From positions 2,356,001-2,420,000 of the forward strand of contig NZ_CP109031.1 of NCBI RefSeq assembly GCF_036226925.1: DNA of 64,000 nucleotides, read 5' to 3'. The stretch comes from Streptomyces sp. NBC_00659. Its GTDB lineage: Bacteria; Actinomycetota; Actinomycetes; Streptomycetales; Streptomycetaceae. A model generated the notes under the pieces. The model saw only the letters and a program-made list of their open reading frames with translations. It had not been told where the DNA came from and did no database searches. This document shows positions 1 to 8,665 of this stretch, piece after piece (positions within the stretch are counted from its first letter, which is position 1; each line of letters starts with the position of its first letter). A program made the position numbers and the translations under genes.

Positions 1-2
1 AC

Positions 3-608
3 GCGCGGGCGCTCGCCGCCGACGACAGCTATCTCCCCGCCCTCGAAGGCCGGGCCCGCACCCAGGCCGCGCTGGGCGACCGCGCGGCGGCGATCAAGGG
101 GATGGAACAGATCGTGCAGCGTTTTCCGCTGCCCCAGCCTCTCGTCGAGCTCGGCGAGTTGTACGAGGCCCGTGGCGCGGCGGGCGACGCGGAGAAGGCC
201 CGCGACCAGTACACGCTGGTCGACGCCTGGATCTCCCTCGCCCACGCCTACGGCGTCAACGCCGACCTCGACACCGCGCTGGCGGCCGCCGACCACGGCG
301 ACCACAAGGCGGCGCTGGCGGCGGCCCGCGCCGAGTGGGCCCGTCGGCACACGGTGCACACCGCGGACGCGCTCGGCTGGGCCCTGCATGTGTCGGGCCG
401 CGACGCGGAGGCCCTGCGGTACGCGCGCCAGGCCACGGCGACCGGCTACCGCAACGCGTCCTTCCTCTACCACCTCGGTGTGATCGAGAAGGCCACCGGC
501 CACACCGACAGGTCCCGCACCGCGCTCAAGGCGGCCCTGGACCTGAACCCGGGCTTCTCGCCGCTGGGCGCCCGCGCGGCCCGTAAGGCACTGGAGGCCT
601 CGCAGTGA
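3..608 (+). CDS. TPR-repeat protein, C-terminal part (cut by window start)
   Basis: The reading frame is open from the first bases of the window to the stop at 606-608, so the N-terminus lies outside. The visible 200 or so residues are a string of TPR-like helical pairs (alternating Ala, Leu, Tyr and Gly, for example around LGDRAAAIKGMEQIV and VSGRDAEALRYARQA), ending in a helix-rich tail. TPR units are protein-interaction scaffolds, so no enzymatic role can be read from this part. The stop overlaps the GTG start of the following transporter gene (GTGA), so the two are translationally coupled and probably belong to the same operon. Confidence 0.75.
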   Translation, partial: ARALAADDSYLPALEGRARTQAALGDRAAAIKGMEQIVQRFPLPQPLVELGELYEARGAAGDAEKARDQYTLVDAWISLAHAYGVNADLDTALAAADHGDHKAALAAARAEWARRHTVHTADALGWALHVSGRDAEALRYARQATATGYRNASFLYHLGVIEKATGHTDRSRTALKAALDLNPGFSPLGARAARKALEASQ

Positions 609-2506
609 GGGCGCCCCGGTTCCTCGCCCTGTGCGGCACGGTCCTGACCGCGGCCTGCGCGCTCGTGCTGGTCCCCTCGGTGCAGGCGAGCGCGCATCCG
701 CTCGGCAACTTCACCGTCAACCGCTACGACGGACTCGTCGCCGCCCCCGGGCAGTTGCGCGTCGATCACGTCGAGGACCTGGCCGAGATCCCCGCCACCC
801 AGGCGAAGCCGGACATCAAGAGGCTCGGCATGGCCGGCTGGGCCCGGCAGCGGTGCGAGACCGCCGCGCAGGGCAGCGAGGTCACGGTGAACGGGCGAGC
901 GGTGACACTGACCGCGGGCGCGAGCAGGGCACACCTGCGGCCGGGGCAGGCGGGACTCGACACCCTGCGCGTGGAGTGCCGGCTGACGGCTCCGCTGTCC
1001 GGCAAGGGCACGCTCACCGTGGGCTTCCGGGGCGCGGGCGCCGACCGCGGCCCCGGCTGGCGCGAGATCACCGCCCGTGGCGACCGGATGACGCTCGCCT
1101 CCTCGGACGTACCGCGGAAGTCCGTCTCGGCGGAGCTGACCCAGTACCCCAAGGCGCTGCTCTCCTCGCCCGCCGACACCGCCGGCGCGTCGCTGCGGAT
1201 CCGCCCCGGCGGCCCCGCCCTCGTCGAGGAACGGCGCGACGCTCCGGCCGCCTCCGTGCTCCCGCGCGGCGCCGACCGCTGGACCCAGGCCCTGAACAAC
1301 CTGGTGGCCCGTCATGACCTCACCTTCGGCTTCGCCTCCCTGGCCCTGCTCATCGCGGTGGGCCTGGGGGCGATGCACGCGCTCGCGCCCGGCCACGGCA
1401 AGACCCTGATGGCCGCGACGGCGGCGGCGCGCGGGGGCCGGGCCCGGTTCAAGGACGTACTGCCCCTGGCCGCTTCGGTGACGGTCACCCACACCCTCGG
1501 CGTCGTCGCGCTCGGCCTGCTGGTCACCGCGGGCTCGGCGGCGGCCCCCTCCGTGATCGCCTGGCTGGGCGTGTCCAGCGGTGTCCTCGTCACGGGGGCG
1601 GGCGCCACGCTCCTGCGGCGAGCCTGGCGCAACCGGCCCTCCGCACACGGACACGACCACGACCACGGGCACAGCCACGAGCACGGTCACGGGCATGACC
1701 ACGCGCACGACCACGGGCAGCCGCACGACCACACCCACGCGTCCGCCCACGGGCACGAGCACGAGCACGGTCAGGACCGGGACCGGGACCGGGACCCGGC
1801 CACCGGCCACACGCACGACGCCGAACCCGGCCACACGCACGACCACGAGCACCCGCCCGTCCCTTCGCACACGCACGACCACGACCACATGGACGCTCCG
1901 CACCGGCATGCCGGTCACACCGCGCGCCCCCTGGTACTGGCCCACGCCACCGCGTCCGGCACCCCCACCGCGACGACCACGGCGACGGCGACGGCCACCC
2001 GACCCCACGGTCACGACCACCCCCACCCGCACGACCATAGTCACGACCACGGTCACAGCCATGACCACAGCCACGACCACGACCACCGCTCGGGAGGCAC
2101 CCCCCACTCCCCCACCCTCGAACACACCCACGGCGGCTTCACCCACACCCATGAGATCGCCCCCACGCTCCGTGGAACGATCCTGCTCGGCTTCGCCGGT
2201 GGGCTGGTGCCCAGTCCGTCGGCGGTCGTCGTCCTCGTGGGCGCCGCGGCGCTCGGACAGGCCTGGTTCGGCCTTCTTCTCGTGCTCGCGTACGGCGTCG
2301 GACTCGCCCTGACGCTGACGGCGGCCGGTTTCGCCGTGGTCAAGCTCGGCAGCGGCGTGAACCGCGCCCTCGCAGGACGCCGACGGTGGGCCGAGGGACG
2401 CGTCGTGCTCCTGGTCCGCAGGACCGCGCCCCTCGGATCGGCACTGATCGTCGTGGCCCTCGGGGCCGGATTGGTGCTCAAGGGGGCGGCATCCGTACTC
2501 GGCTGA
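605..2506 (+). CDS. NicO-family nickel/cobalt transporter or efflux permease with His-rich loop
   Basis: This 633-residue membrane protein has an N-terminal signal-like helix, an extracytoplasmic region to about residue 215, then membrane helices containing the metal-site motif HALAPGHGKT near residue 260, typical of NicO/RcnA/UreH permeases. Residues about 345-517 form a very long His/Asp/Gly-rich loop, followed by more helices. The family moves Ni(II) or Co(II); direction cannot be told from sequence. The His-rich loop probably binds metal at the membrane face. GTG start overlaps the stop of the upstream TPR gene. The loop is far longer than in E. coli RcnA and is encoded by degenerate repeats. 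Confidence 0.8.
   Translation: MRAPRFLALCGTVLTAACALVLVPSVQASAHPLGNFTVNRYDGLVAAPGQLRVDHVEDLAEIPATQAKPDIKRLGMAGWARQRCETAAQGSEVTVNGRAVTLTAGASRAHLRPGQAGLDTLRVECRLTAPLSGKGTLTVGFRGAGADRGPGWREITARGDRMTLASSDVPRKSVSAELTQYPKALLSSPADTAGASLRIRPGGPALVEERRDAPAASVLPRGADRWTQALNNLVARHDLTFGFASLALLIAVGLGAMHALAPGHGKTLMAATAAARGGRARFKDVLPLAASVTVTHTLGVVALGLLVTAGSAAAPSVIAWLGVSSGVLVTGAGATLLRRAWRNRPSAHGHDHDHGHSHEHGHGHDHAHDHGQPHDHTHASAHGHEHEHGQDRDRDRDPATGHTHDAEPGHTHDHEHPPVPSHTHDHDHMDAPHRHAGHTARPLVLAHATASGTPTATTTATATATRPHGHDHPHPHDHSHDHGHSHDHSHDHDHRSGGTPHSPTLEHTHGGFTHTHEIAPTLRGTILLGFAGGLVPSPSAVVVLVGAAALGQAWFGLLLVLAYGVGLALTLTAAGFAVVKLGSGVNRALAGRRRWAEGRVVLLVRRTAPLGSALIVVALGAGLVLKGAASVLG
1636..2150 (+). repeat. Degenerate His/Asp-codon repeats in the NicO loop
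   Basis: A run of short imperfect units such as cacgaccacgac and cacgggcac encodes HDHDHGHSHEHG-type protein sequence. The units keep phase with the codons, with an interruption of Thr/Ala-rich sequence near 1970-2000. Such stretches expand and contract by slippage, so loop length should vary between strains. Confidence 0.7.
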
Positions 2507-2551
2507 GCTACTTTTGGGGAGAAATCGCGCGGAAGCGAATGGGGGACGCAC

Positions 2552-4189
2552 GTGTCCGAAGATCCGGGCAGTGAACGTGTGATCGCGGGGCGCTACCGGC
2601 TGCTCTCGCCCTTGGGCGAAGGCGGTATGGGCACGGTGTGGCGCGCTCGCGACGAAGTGCTGCAACGCGAGGTCGCCGTGAAGGAGGTCCGCGCCCCGGC
2701 CGGGCTTCTCGAGTCCGAGATCGAGCGGATGTACGCGCGTCTGGAGCGGGAGGCGTGGGCTGCGGCCCGTATCTCCCACCGCAATGTCGTGACGGTGTAC
2801 GACGTGGCCATGGAGGACGGTCGGCCCTGGATCGTGATGGAGCTGGTCCGCGGCATCGCCCTCTCCGATCTGCTGGACGCCGAGGGGCCGTTGGACCCAC
2901 AGCGCGCCGCCCACATCGGCGCCGAGGTACTCGCCGCGCTGCGCGCCGCGCACGAGGCGGGGGTCCTGCACCGGGACGTCAAACCGGGCAACGTGCTGAT
3001 GGCGAACGACGGACGGGTCGTCCTGACGGACTTCGGCATCGCGACGGTCGAGGGCAGCTCCGCCCTGACCATGACGGGCGAGGTCATCGGATCGCCGGAA
3101 TTCCTCGCCCCGGAGCGGGCGTTGGGACGTACCCCCGGACCCGAGTCGGATCTGTGGTCGCTCGGCGTACTGCTGTACGCGGCGGTCGAGGGCAACTCGC
3201 CCTTCCGGCAGCCCACTCCGCTGAGCACCCTGCGGGCCATCGTCGACGAACCCCTGCCGCCGACCCGTCGCGCGGGCCCGCTCGCGCCCGTCATCGAGGG
3301 GCTGCTCGCCAAGGACCCTGCCGAACGGACGAGCGCCGGGTCGGCCGAACACGAGCTGCGCGTGGTCGCGGCGGGCGGTAGCGCGCCCACGCGTCCCATG
3401 GGCGCCGGGACCCGCTCTTCCGAGGCACCGACGATCGGGGCGTTCGGACTGCCGGCGCCGTCCTCCGCGACACCGCCCCAGGGGTTCGGTCCGCCTCCCG
3501 CGACCCTGCCCTCGGCCACTCCCGCACCGGAGCCCGACCGCAACCGCCGGGCGGCCGTCGCCATCATCGCGGGACTGGTCGCGCTGGCACTCGCCCTCGG
3601 CGGGCTGACGTACGCCCTGCTGAACCAGGACAACGGCGACGGCGGGAACACCGGGCGGGGGAACAGCAGCAGCGGGGGCACCACCGACGGCGGCGGGACC
3701 TCGGGCGGCCAGAAGAGCGAGAACGCCACCGCCGGTGCGACCGGCGGCGAGAGTCCCTCCAGCAGCGCTCCCGCGGGCGGGAGTTCGACCACCGCGCCGC
3801 CCGCGCAGTCCGTCCACGTGACGCTCTCGGGGCATCACAGCGACTACCGGGGCAGCTGTCCGCCGCCCGCCGCCCAGGCTCCCTCGTTCACGGCGACGTT
3901 CACGGTGGGCCGTGTCCCGGTGGACGTCGAGTACCGCTGGGTGACGAAGACGGGCGAGGTGACCGATCCGGGCTGGAAGACGCTGTCGTTCCCCGCGAAC
4001 GGCGGCAGAACGCAGCAGAAGACGGTGGTGGCGACGACGTACGACACGAGCGGGGAGTTCGCCAACTCGATCAGCGTGGAGGTGCGCAGCCCGGTGCGCG
4101 TGACCTCCGACTCCGTCCCGTTCACCATCACGTGTGTGACGGAGACCCCGACGGACGGGGCCTCCGCGTCCGTGTCCGCATCCCCCTGA
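2552..4189 (+). CDS. Receptor-type Ser/Thr protein kinase (PASTA-less, single TM)
   Basis: Hanks-type kinase of 545 residues. The Gly-rich loop GEGGMGTVW is near residue 21, the invariant Lys in VAVKEV near 45, the catalytic loop HRDVKPGN near 145 and DFG in the Mg loop near 167. A Pro/Ala linker leads to one membrane helix at about 331-356, then a Gly/Ser/Thr-rich linker and an extracytoplasmic domain of about 120 residues with two Cys, a plausible sensor. It should sit in the membrane with the kinase inside and phosphorylate unknown targets. GTG start is preceded by GGGGGA at 2541-2546. It stands alone, with a strong terminator just after it. Confidence 0.92.
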   Translation: MSEDPGSERVIAGRYRLLSPLGEGGMGTVWRARDEVLQREVAVKEVRAPAGLLESEIERMYARLEREAWAAARISHRNVVTVYDVAMEDGRPWIVMELVRGIALSDLLDAEGPLDPQRAAHIGAEVLAALRAAHEAGVLHRDVKPGNVLMANDGRVVLTDFGIATVEGSSALTMTGEVIGSPEFLAPERALGRTPGPESDLWSLGVLLYAAVEGNSPFRQPTPLSTLRAIVDEPLPPTRRAGPLAPVIEGLLAKDPAERTSAGSAEHELRVVAAGGSAPTRPMGAGTRSSEAPTIGAFGLPAPSSATPPQGFGPPPATLPSATPAPEPDRNRRAAVAIIAGLVALALALGGLTYALLNQDNGDGGNTGRGNSSSGGTTDGGGTSGGQKSENATAGATGGESPSSSAPAGGSSTTAPPAQSVHVTLSGHHSDYRGSCPPPAAQAPSFTATFTVGRVPVDVEYRWVTKTGEVTDPGWKTLSFPANGGRTQQKTVVATTYDTSGEFANSISVEVRSPVRVTSDSVPFTITCVTETPTDGASASVSASP

Positions 4190-4202
4190 CAGGGCGGGCG
4201 AT

Positions 4203-4236
4203 GTCCCGGCGGGGCGGACGTTCGCCCCGCCGGGAC
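4203..4236. terminator. Bidirectional terminator hairpin
   Basis: A perfect 14-bp GC-rich stem (4203-4216 with 4223-4236) with loop gacgtt lies between the convergent kinase and SGNH hydrolase genes. No T-tract is present, as is usual in Streptomyces. Confidence 0.75.
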
Positions 4237-4277
4237 GGGTGTTCTCTCGAAGGGTTTCCGGGGTGGGGGCCCGGAGG

Positions 4278-5084
4278 TCAGACGGCTCCGGAGAAGGCCG
4301 GCAGGTAGCCGCCGGAGTGGCCGCTCGCGGTCGGGTGGTACGACACGCCGATGTCGAGCCAGTTCAGGCTGTGCAGCCAAGCGCTGCCGGAGCAGATCTC
4401 GTGGCCGGTGAAGGTGCCCCTGACGTCGGCGAACGTGAAGCCGTGTGCGCCGGCGCGAGCGGAGATCGCGCTGTCCAGATAGTCGGCGGCGCCGTTGATG
4501 GCGGACCGTTCGTTCTCCGAAAGTCCGGTCAGGCAGCTGCCGTTGAGCTTGTAGAAGCGGGGGTAGCCGATGACGACCACATGCCCGGCCGGGGCTTTCG
4601 CGCTGATCGCCGAGTAGACCGAGTCGAGCTTGCCGGGGAGCGTGGAGTCGACGTACGCCTTCGCCGTGGCGATGCGTGCGAGGCAGTTGCTCTCGGACTG
4701 CAGGACGCAGGTCGTCATGACGTCCGAGAAGCCGGCGTCGTTGCCGCCGATGGTGATCGAGACGAGGCCCGTGGAGGAGCTGAGCGGGCCGAGCTGGTTC
4801 GCCAGGACATCACCCGTACGAGCGCCCGAGCAGGCGGTGAAGTCGAACGACGAGGGTGAATGCGCGGCGTTCCAGAGATAGGGGTACGCCTTCGTGCTGC
4901 GGTTGCAGGAGCCGCTCGAGCTGATGTAGCTGCCCGCGCCGACGCCGGAGGAATAGGAGTCACCGAGCGCCACATAGCCGGTGGCGGCCGCGGTTTGCGC
5001 CTGCGCCGCGGCCGCCCCGGTGAGGGCGAGGCCGACGGCCAGGAGGAGTGAGGTCATGTATGCCGAAAATCTGGGACGTCTCAT
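4278..5084 (-). CDS. Secreted SGNH/GDSL hydrolase (lipase/esterase)
   Basis: The 268-residue preprotein starts with MRRPRF and has a signal peptide ending near AAAAQA (residue 27-30). Block I is ALGDSYSSG with catalytic Ser43, block III is GGND near residue 113-116, and block V is YHPTASGH with the catalytic His near 250. Six Cys probably form three disulfides, as in Streptomyces SGNH lipases such as the S. rimosus enzyme. It should hydrolyse ester bonds of lipids outside the cell. The ATG at 5084 is chosen over an upstream in-frame start because GGGAGG lies immediately before it. Confidence 0.9.
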   Translation of the reverse strand: MRRPRFSAYMTSLLLAVGLALTGAAAAQAQTAAATGYVALGDSYSSGVGAGSYISSSGSCNRSTKAYPYLWNAAHSPSSFDFTACSGARTGDVLANQLGPLSSSTGLVSITIGGNDAGFSDVMTTCVLQSESNCLARIATAKAYVDSTLPGKLDSVYSAISAKAPAGHVVVIGYPRFYKLNGSCLTGLSENERSAINGAADYLDSAISARAGAHGFTFADVRGTFTGHEICSGSAWLHSLNWLDIGVSYHPTASGHSGGYLPAFSGAV

Positions 5085-5534
5085 GGAACCTCCCTTTAGC
5101 AGGATCTCTGCCACAACTTTGGTAGCAGCTACGCATGTTGACAGGAAGTGTCCATGCCAAGACTCTTAACGCATCAACCAGCCGATCCGCCCCCGTTCAT
5201 CACATATTTCGCTACATGTCCATGACGGTCGGATGACAGCCGGATGACTCGGGCCGACGGCTCGTCAACTCCCCGAGTTCTCAATGGAAACGGCGGCCGT
5301 CCCGCACGGCGAAGCAGTAACGCCCCTGGTTTGATGGGAAGTTGCATTCACGCCGTGGTCCACGGCACCGGGGGAACCGGCCGTGGGACGGATCCCGTCG
5401 CACCGCAGTCCCGCAACAGGACGGCCCCGCAGCAGCGGGAGGGGATACACCGGAAGGGCGGGACCGAGCGCGACACATACGACGCACCGCGGAAACCGGG
5501 TGCACAGGGCGCCCTTGTGACAGATCATGGCGAC
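5085..5534. other. Divergent promoter region without genes
   Basis: About 450 bases separate the SGNH hydrolase and AAA ATPase starts. The half near the hydrolase is AT-richer (around 5100-5240) and must carry its promoter. The frame of the ATPase stays open through part of it, but codon use there is not convincing. I see no RNA gene or clear operator. Confidence 0.4.
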
Positions 5535-6629
5535 ATGTCTGCGAACCCACACGACGCTCTGCCGATCAGGCTCAACGTCGACGACAGCGACTCGCCGTCG
5601 GACGTCGTCGACGCGCTGTTCCTCGGCCGCTTCGCGACGGGCGAGCAGCCGCACTCGCACGCGGCGAACATCGACCGCGTACGGTCCGGGGCCACTCTGC
5701 TCCCGCCGGGCGCCCGGGTGCTGCGCTCCGCGCGCGACGACGACCGCAGCGCCACCCTCGCCGAGGGCGACGGCTGGACCCTGCTGGTGTCCCGCTGGAA
5801 CCGCGGTGCCGACGTCACGGTGACCGCGACCAGCGTCGAGCTCGCCGAGAAGGTGCTGAAGCAGGCCACGGACGGCGCGGCGGACGAACCCGAACCGCAG
5901 CCGGAGAACGTCACGATGGGCTTCTGGTACGTGTCGCCGCGCCGGGGACCGCACCGCACGACCCGGCAGATCTCCGCGGGCACCTGGGAGGAGATCCGCC
6001 CCAACTACACGGCGCCGGTGGCGGACGCCATGGACCACCTGATGAAGACGACCCCGGAGGGCATCGCGGGCCGGCTGCTGCTGCTCCACGGGCCGCCCGG
6101 CACCGGCAAGACCTCCGCCCTGCGCACGCTGGCCCGTTCCTGGCGCGACTGGTGCCAGGTGGACTGCGTGCTGGACCCCGAACGCCTCTTCTCCGACGTC
6201 GGCTATCTGATGGACATCGCGATCGGCGAGGAGGACGGCACCGGCAAGGGCCGCTGGCGGCTCCTCCTGCTGGAGGACTGCGACGAACTGATCCGCGGCG
6301 AGGCGAAGCACACGGCGGGCCAGGCCCTGTCCCGGCTGCTCAACCTCACCGACGGACTGCTCGGCCAGGGCCGCAACGTCCTCGTGGGCGTCACGACCAA
6401 CGAGGACCTGGAGCGCCTCCACCCCGCCGTCGTCCGCCCCGGCCGCTGCCTCGCCCGCATCGAGGTCGGGCCGCTCACCCGCCGCGAGGCGGTGGGCTGG
6501 CTGGGCACCGAGGAAGGCGTCTCGCGCGAGGGTGCGACCCTCGCGGAGCTGTACGCGCTGCGCCGCGGGACGACCCCGACATCCGTCCCGGACCAACGCG
6601 AGGGCGCGGACGCGGGGCTGTACCTGTAA
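5535..6629 (+). CDS. DUF5925 AAA-type ATPase
   Basis: The 364-residue protein beginning MSANPHDALPIRL has a DUF5925-like N-terminal region and an AAA core with Walker A GPPGTGKTS near residue 188, Walker B LLLLEDCDE near 250, and sensor/arginine-finger-type sequence VVRPGRC near 300. It is a predicted chaperone-like or remodelling ATPase of unknown substrate. The open frame extends to 5244, but the conserved start of the family fits ATG 5535; GTG 5517 is a possible alternative. No operon partner is obvious. Confidence 0.8.
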   Translation: MSANPHDALPIRLNVDDSDSPSDVVDALFLGRFATGEQPHSHAANIDRVRSGATLLPPGARVLRSARDDDRSATLAEGDGWTLLVSRWNRGADVTVTATSVELAEKVLKQATDGAADEPEPQPENVTMGFWYVSPRRGPHRTTRQISAGTWEEIRPNYTAPVADAMDHLMKTTPEGIAGRLLLLHGPPGTGKTSALRTLARSWRDWCQVDCVLDPERLFSDVGYLMDIAIGEEDGTGKGRWRLLLLEDCDELIRGEAKHTAGQALSRLLNLTDGLLGQGRNVLVGVTTNEDLERLHPAVVRPGRCLARIEVGPLTRREAVGWLGTEEGVSREGATLAELYALRRGTTPTSVPDQREGADAGLYL

Positions 6630-6661
6630 CCGGCCCGATCCGACCGTCGCCCCCTGCGGCG

Positions 6662-7036
6662 CTAGGAGACGTCCTCGAAGGCCGCCCGCAGTGCGTCTCG
6701 TACGGCGGCCAGGGCGGCGTCCTCCGTCAGGCCGAGCCGTCGCGCGCGCTCGGCGTAGGCCTGCGCGGCCGACGCCGCCTCGCGGGACGCGGCGTCCCCG
6801 GCGGCCGCCACGAACGTGCCGTTGCGGCCCCGCGTCTCGATCACCCCGTCCGACTCCAGGGCCCGGTAGGCCTTGGCGACGGTGTTGGCCGCGAGGCCGA
6901 GCGACTCGGCCAGCCCCCGTACCGTGGGCAGCTTGTGGCCGACCGGCAGCGCTCCGGACCGGGCCTGCTCGGAAATCTGGGCGCGCACCTGCTCGTACGG
7001 CGCGGCCCCCTCTGTGATGCGGATCTTCAGGGTCAC
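6662..7036 (-). CDS. GntR-family regulator (short, YtrA-like)
   Basis: A 124-residue protein with an N-terminal winged helix: PYEQVRAQISEQ leads into LPTVRGLAESLGLAANTVAKAYRALE, the typical GntR helix-turn-helix, followed by GRNGTFVA. The C-terminal helices are too short for an FCD or UTRA effector domain, which matches YtrA-type regulators. The GTG at 7036 is preferred because the frame upstream of it has poor codon use. It is divergent from the GNAT gene, with 71 bases between the two starts, so it may control that gene as well as itself. Confidence 0.85.
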   Translation of the reverse strand: MTLKIRITEGAAPYEQVRAQISEQARSGALPVGHKLPTVRGLAESLGLAANTVAKAYRALESDGVIETRGRNGTFVAAAGDAASREAASAAQAYAERARRLGLTEDAALAAVRDALRAAFEDVS

Positions 7037-7093
7037 GCGGTGATTGTCCCGTACCAGCACGAAAATGAGAGGCACCCGCACGCTGCGCCCGCG

Positions 7094-7099
7094 TAACGT
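7094..7099 (+). promoter_or_regulatory. Candidate leaderless promoter -10 box (TAACGT)
   Basis: TAACGT lies 8 bases before the ATG at 7108 and there is no Shine-Dalgarno sequence, so transcription probably begins at or next to the start codon. Confidence 0.5.
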
Positions 7100-7107
7100 G
7101 CGATCAC

Positions 7108-8037
7108 ATGACCGTGATCGTTCGCGAACTGCGGCACGGAGACCCGGTGGACGCCGCGGGCTTCGCGCGCGTTCGCCGCCAGGCCCTCCCGTTCATGCTC
7201 TTCACCCCCGAGTCCGTCGCCTACGACCTGGAGCGGGCGCATCCGGACTCCCACTACCGGCCGTTGGTGGCCGAGGAGGACGGGGAACTGATCGGCACCG
7301 CGCAGGTGCTCCTCGTCCACGACAGCCCCGAGCCCGGCCAGGGAAACCTCAACATCTACGTGCACCCGGAACGGACGGGACGCGGCGCGGGTTCGCTGCT
7401 GGCCCGCACCGCCGAGGAGCAGCTGGCCGCCCTGGGCGCGACCCGACTGCACGCCTGGGTGCTGGACACACCCGAGAACCGCGCCTTCGCCGAGAAGCGG
7501 GGCTATCGCGCCGCCCGCTCGGCGCACTTCCTCCGCCTCGACCTGGCGAACGGCACCCTGCCCCCGCTCCAGTCCCCGCCGGACGGTGTGGAGTTGCGGA
7601 CCGGAGCGGACTTCGCGGACGACCCCCGGCCACTGTTCCGGCTGGACGCGGAGGCAAGCCTCGACGAACCGAGCGACATCGAGCACGAGTTCACGGACTA
7701 CGACGCCTGGCTGACGGAGACCTGGCACCACCCTCTCCTGAACCTTGAACTCACGTCCGTAGCGCTCGTCGACGGCCGCCCGGCGGCGTTCAGCGCGGCC
7801 CGCACCGACGGCGGCACCCGCTACGGCACCGCGATGACGGGCACCGGCCGCGCCTTCCGGGGCCGGGGTCTGGCCAAACTCGCCAAGAACCACTCCCTGC
7901 ACCGGGCCCGCGCGGCCGGGTTCACGGACGCGTTCACGGGCAACGACGCCGGCAACGGCCCGATGCTGGCGATCAACACATGGTTCGGCTATGAAATCTG
8001 CGCAACGGAGGTGAGGTATGTCCGTGACCTCGGCTGA
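7108..8037 (+). CDS. GNAT-family N-acetyltransferase, two GNAT-fold halves
   Basis: At 309 residues it is about twice the length of a single GNAT domain. The N-terminal half has the acetyl-CoA loop VHPERTGRGAGSLL near residue 90; the C-terminal half has a related GRAFRGRGLAKLAKNHSL near 250 and an ANTWFGYE-type end (NTWFGYEI), so both halves look like GNAT folds and the second may be functional. The substrate is unknown. No SD is visible and a -10-like box sits just upstream. The end overlaps the next gene by 20 bases. Confidence 0.85.
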   Translation: MTVIVRELRHGDPVDAAGFARVRRQALPFMLFTPESVAYDLERAHPDSHYRPLVAEEDGELIGTAQVLLVHDSPEPGQGNLNIYVHPERTGRGAGSLLARTAEEQLAALGATRLHAWVLDTPENRAFAEKRGYRAARSAHFLRLDLANGTLPPLQSPPDGVELRTGADFADDPRPLFRLDAEASLDEPSDIEHEFTDYDAWLTETWHHPLLNLELTSVALVDGRPAAFSAARTDGGTRYGTAMTGTGRAFRGRGLAKLAKNHSLHRARAAGFTDAFTGNDAGNGPMLAINTWFGYEICATEVRYVRDLG

Positions 8038-8518
8038 CACGCCCGGCACGTTGGAGATCGTGCTCGTCAAGGCAGGCCGTACGAAGATCAGTTACCCGGC
8101 CGAGCTGCTCGCCGACGACGGCACCCGGGTGGTCGTGCGCGCCCCCTGGGCGGGAGACGGCGTCCGTGACTTCGGCTTCGTACAGTTCGAGAAGGGTGAT
8201 GTCTTCACCGAGTACTACTGGCGGGACCGCTGGTACTCGGTGAAGGAGGTCCAGGGCGCCGCGGGTGAGCGCAAGGGCTGGTACTGCGACATCACCCGTC
8301 CGGCCACCCTCTCCGGCGGCCGGCTGGTCGTCGAGGATCTCGACCTCGACCTGTGGCGATCGGCCGACGGCACGGACGTACGGCGCCTGGACGAGGACGA
8401 GTTCGCGGAGAGCGGCCTGGCGACCACCGACCCGGCCGCCGCGGCCGCCGCCGAGAAAGCCCTGGACGACCTCGAACACCTGGCTCGCGAGGGCGGCTTC
8501 GAGGCGCTGCTGGCGTAG
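8018..8518 (+). CDS. DUF402 family protein
   Basis: A 166-residue protein with the DUF402 core: beta-strand-rich sequence containing DFGFVQFEKGDVFTEYYWRDRWYS and GWYCDITRP, then VVEDLDLDLW. Family members include FomD, a nucleotide-phosphonate hydrolase, and phosphatases with a metal site built from these Asp/Glu residues, so a nucleotide-related hydrolase is plausible but unproven. GGAGG precedes ATG 8018, and the gene begins inside the GNAT gene, so they are coupled. Confidence 0.8.
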   Translation: MSVTSADTPGTLEIVLVKAGRTKISYPAELLADDGTRVVVRAPWAGDGVRDFGFVQFEKGDVFTEYYWRDRWYSVKEVQGAAGERKGWYCDITRPATLSGGRLVVEDLDLDLWRSADGTDVRRLDEDEFAESGLATTDPAAAAAAEKALDDLEHLAREGGFEALLA

Positions 8519-8563
8519 CCGACGACACCGCCGGACGCGCCACTCGGTGACTGGCTCCGCTCG

Positions 8564-8665
8564 ATGACCAGCCCCGCTCGATGAGCGGCGCTGCTCCATG
8601 AGCGGCGCTGCTCCATGAGCGGCGCTGCTCCATGAGCGGCGCTGCTCCATGAGCGGCGCTGCTCA
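8564..8665. repeat. 17-bp tandem repeat, five near-identical copies plus a degenerate one
   Basis: Units of 17 bases (atgagcggcgctgctcc) start at 8581, 8598, 8615, 8632 and 8649; a diverged copy occupies 8564-8580. Each unit contains the imperfect inverted repeat gagcg...tgctc. The last copy includes the stop codon of the methyltransferase gene. Seventeen is not a multiple of three, so the array is non-coding between two convergent genes. Confidence 0.9.

Noticed and set aside
467-3838. 1123-residue open frame on the minus strand
   Set aside because: It lies antisense to three well-supported genes, is highly biased in Arg/Gly and contains no domain; it is the usual shadow frame of GC-rich coding DNA.
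5244-5534. N-terminal extension of the DUF5925 ATPase
   Set aside because: The open frame continues upstream, but sequence is Arg/Gly/Thr-rich with no conserved start and the family begins at the ATG 5535 region.
8564-8665. Possible CRISPR array
   Set aside because: Units are contiguous 17-bp copies with no spacers and no cas genes nearby.
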